From positions 1 to 6,597 of the forward strand of contig CALLKH010000454.1 of the NCBI GenBank assembly GCA_938008425.1: DNA of 6,597 nt. Reading direction: 5' to 3'. The DNA comes from an uncultured Planctomycetaceae bacterium (lineage in GTDB: Bacteria; Planctomycetota; Phycisphaerae; UBA1845; UTPLA1). The notes below the pieces were generated by a model, which saw only the letters and a list, made by a program, of their open reading frames with translations, had not been told where the DNA came from and did no database searches. The translations under genes were made by a program, and so were the position numbers. Positions 5,423-6,597 of this stretch are shown piece by piece. How positions within the stretch are numbered: the stretch's first letter is position 1; each line of letters begins with the position of its first letter.

Positions 5423-6055
5423 ATGGCCGTCGCCCGCGAGGCAGCCGTGGCAGAACGCAAGGGAACCGACGCCGTCATCCATCCGGAATCGATAAACGGG
5501 GCATCCTGTCCCACGAAATCCGATGCGCCGCAAGAAACGGTCGCGCGTCGGAGCTGGTCCTATCTGCGCACACCGATCACCGTGTTTCTTTTCGTGATGG
5601 CGCCGATCAATATCCTGATGTTCTTCCTGATCGTCACGAGCACGCCGACGTGGATGAAGATCACCTCAGGCGGTGTGATCCTGCTGACGATCGCCACGCT
5701 CGTTCGCGGTTACTGGCGCCGGCTAGTGCTGACGGCCGAGGGACCGGTACTGATCCGCCCGTTCGCGGGGCGGATTCTGATTCCATGGCCGGAGGTTCGG
5801 CGGATCGATGCGATGGTTCCCGGGGGCGGGGCGGGAGGAACGGCATATCTCTATGTCACGCGCCGTGACGAGCCGCCCGCTGGTGCGTGGGATGTCGATG
5901 CCGAGACGATTCAGATTCAGAATCGCGAGGGCGTGCTGGATGTCGTGCTCGCGGCATGGAAAGAAAGCAAGCCCGGATCGACGGATATGAACGGTGCGGG
6001 CTCCCAATCACGCCCGCGCGCTCCCGCCGAATCCAGGCCTGCCACTCCACCCTGA
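5423..6055 (+). CDS. two-helix membrane protein with PH-like C-terminal domain
   Basis: A 210-residue hypothetical protein. A hydrophilic N-terminus (1-47) is followed by two membrane helices, about 50-72 (TPITVFLFVMAPINILMFFLIV) and 80-95 (ITSGGVILLTIATLV). A basic junction (GYWRRLVL, 97-104) leads to a beta-rich region, about 101-180, with LTAEGPVLIRPFAGRILIPWPEVRRID (103-129). The turn followed by an aromatic and a Pro-Glu/Val (IPWPEVRRI) resembles bacterial PH-domain (bPH/YdbT-like) strands that sit on the membrane face. The tail 181-210 is Ser/Pro/Arg-rich and disordered. Its function is unknown. It starts 5 bases after the ABM stop without a clear ribosome binding site, so it is probably translated by coupling. 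The PH-like call rests on pattern only. It converges with the minus-strand gene, with 11 bases between the stops. Confidence 0.75.
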   Translation: MAVAREAAVAERKGTDAVIHPESINGASCPTKSDAPQETVARRSWSYLRTPITVFLFVMAPINILMFFLIVTSTPTWMKITSGGVILLTIATLVRGYWRRLVLTAEGPVLIRPFAGRILIPWPEVRRIDAMVPGGGAGGTAYLYVTRRDEPPAGAWDVDAETIQIQNREGVLDVVLAAWKESKPGSTDMNGAGSQSRPRAPAESRPATPP

Positions 6056-6066
6056 ATAACTGGGGA

Positions 6067-6597
6067 TCAGGCTCCTGGCTTTTCAGCCGGGCCGGCCTTG
6101 TCCTTGCCGGATTGATCCCGGTTTTCGCCGCGGTCGTTGCCGGGCGAGCCGCGATTGGCGCGGCCTTTGAGGAATTCCTCCACCTTTTCCTTCTGTTCCG
6201 GCGTGAGAAGGTTGATGACGTCGCCGTAGAGTTTCTCGGTTCGCTCCCGCTCCGCTTTTTCAGCGGCCTGAGCCTTTGCGCGACGCGATGCCGGATCGTC
6301 GGCACCGTTTTCGCGCCGGGCGCCGGTGCGTTCCTTCTGAAACGCCTCGAAGAGGGCGTCGATGTCGCGCTTCTGGTCCGCGGTCATATCGCCGAGACGA
6401 TCGATGATCGCCTTGAGTGCCCGGGGATTTCGCACCGGCCCCGTTCGGGCGGTGCGCGGCGCCAGACGCTCCCGCCAGACGGTCTCGAACTTCTCTTGCT
6501 GCTCAGGCCTGAGCGTGCCGAGGATGCCGTCGTGTAACTCCTGTTCGGCGGCATCCATGAGCGCCCTGGCCGGCGCCATTCTGGCGATCCGTTCCTC
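6067..6597 (-). CDS. LTxxQ-motif helical protein, 5' end beyond window
   Basis: It runs off the right edge: 176 residues are visible, starting EERIARMAPARA, with stop TGA at 6067-6069. It carries three spaced helical repeats, LRPEQQEKFETVWRERL, MTADQKRDIDALFEAFQKE and LTPEQKEKVEEFLKGR, matching the LTxxQ motif of the Spy/CpxP family of periplasmic chaperone-like and stress-sensing proteins. Between them are highly charged stretches rich in Lys, Arg and Glu, and the C-terminus is a disordered Gly/Asn/Arg/Asp-rich tail (GSPGNDRGENRDQSGKDK...). No signal peptide is visible, so the true N-terminus probably lies to the right. ATG 6579 is a possible start (GAGGAA lies 12 nt before it), but the open frame continues upstream. 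No Cys or His metal ligands are visible. The exact role is not known. Confidence 0.7.
   Translation of the reverse strand, partial: EERIARMAPARALMDAAEQELHDGILGTLRPEQQEKFETVWRERLAPRTARTGPVRNPRALKAIIDRLGDMTADQKRDIDALFEAFQKERTGARRENGADDPASRRAKAQAAEKAERERTEKLYGDVINLLTPEQKEKVEEFLKGRANRGSPGNDRGENRDQSGKDKAGPAEKPGA

Noticed and set aside
5887..6537. Plus-strand frame of 216 codons across the convergent junction
   Set aside because: It overlaps the PH-like gene and the LTxxQ gene in antisense; its leucine-rich look comes from reading the charged LTxxQ helices backwards.

Overview
The window is GC-rich chromosomal DNA, most likely from a planctomycete and perhaps a Phycisphaerae-type lineage. The best clue is the N-terminal zinc ribbon CRSCGYNLRG...CSECG fused to membrane helices (3497 onward), an architecture common in that phylum. 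The strong G/C bias, the scattered housekeeping genes and the TGcTAGAAT-type -10 box are compatible with this but prove nothing. No mobile-element, phage or plasmid gene is visible.

Layout, left to right. The 3' part of metF (methylenetetrahydrofolate reductase) enters from the left edge. After a 159-bp gap with a recognisable promoter comes rfbD (dTDP-4-dehydrorhamnose reductase). Converging on it is a CPA1-type potassium/proton antiporter with a C-terminal TrkA_C domain (3253 down to 1769). Divergent from the antiporter is a zinc-ribbon membrane protein whose frame is cut by one in-frame TAA at 3764-3766, leaving an 89-residue N-terminal piece and a multi-helix C-terminal piece. After that gene, 4451-4879 has no convincing gene. 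It holds ten 21-bp repeat units in exact phase (4479-4688), an AT-rich dyad at the right end, and a string of further palindromes. Next come tRNA-Ser(GGA) on the minus strand, and a plus-strand two-gene unit: a small antibiotic-biosynthesis-monooxygenase (ABM) fold protein and a two-helix membrane protein with a PH-like tail. A minus-strand gene for an LTxxQ-motif helical protein runs off the right edge.

The genes do not form one pathway. MetF serves one-carbon metabolism, RfbD serves cell-surface dTDP-rhamnose synthesis, the antiporter serves cation and pH homeostasis, and the right-hand genes have no assigned substrate. The most unusual items are the 21-bp phased array with its AT-rich dyad, and the single in-frame stop in the zinc-ribbon membrane gene.
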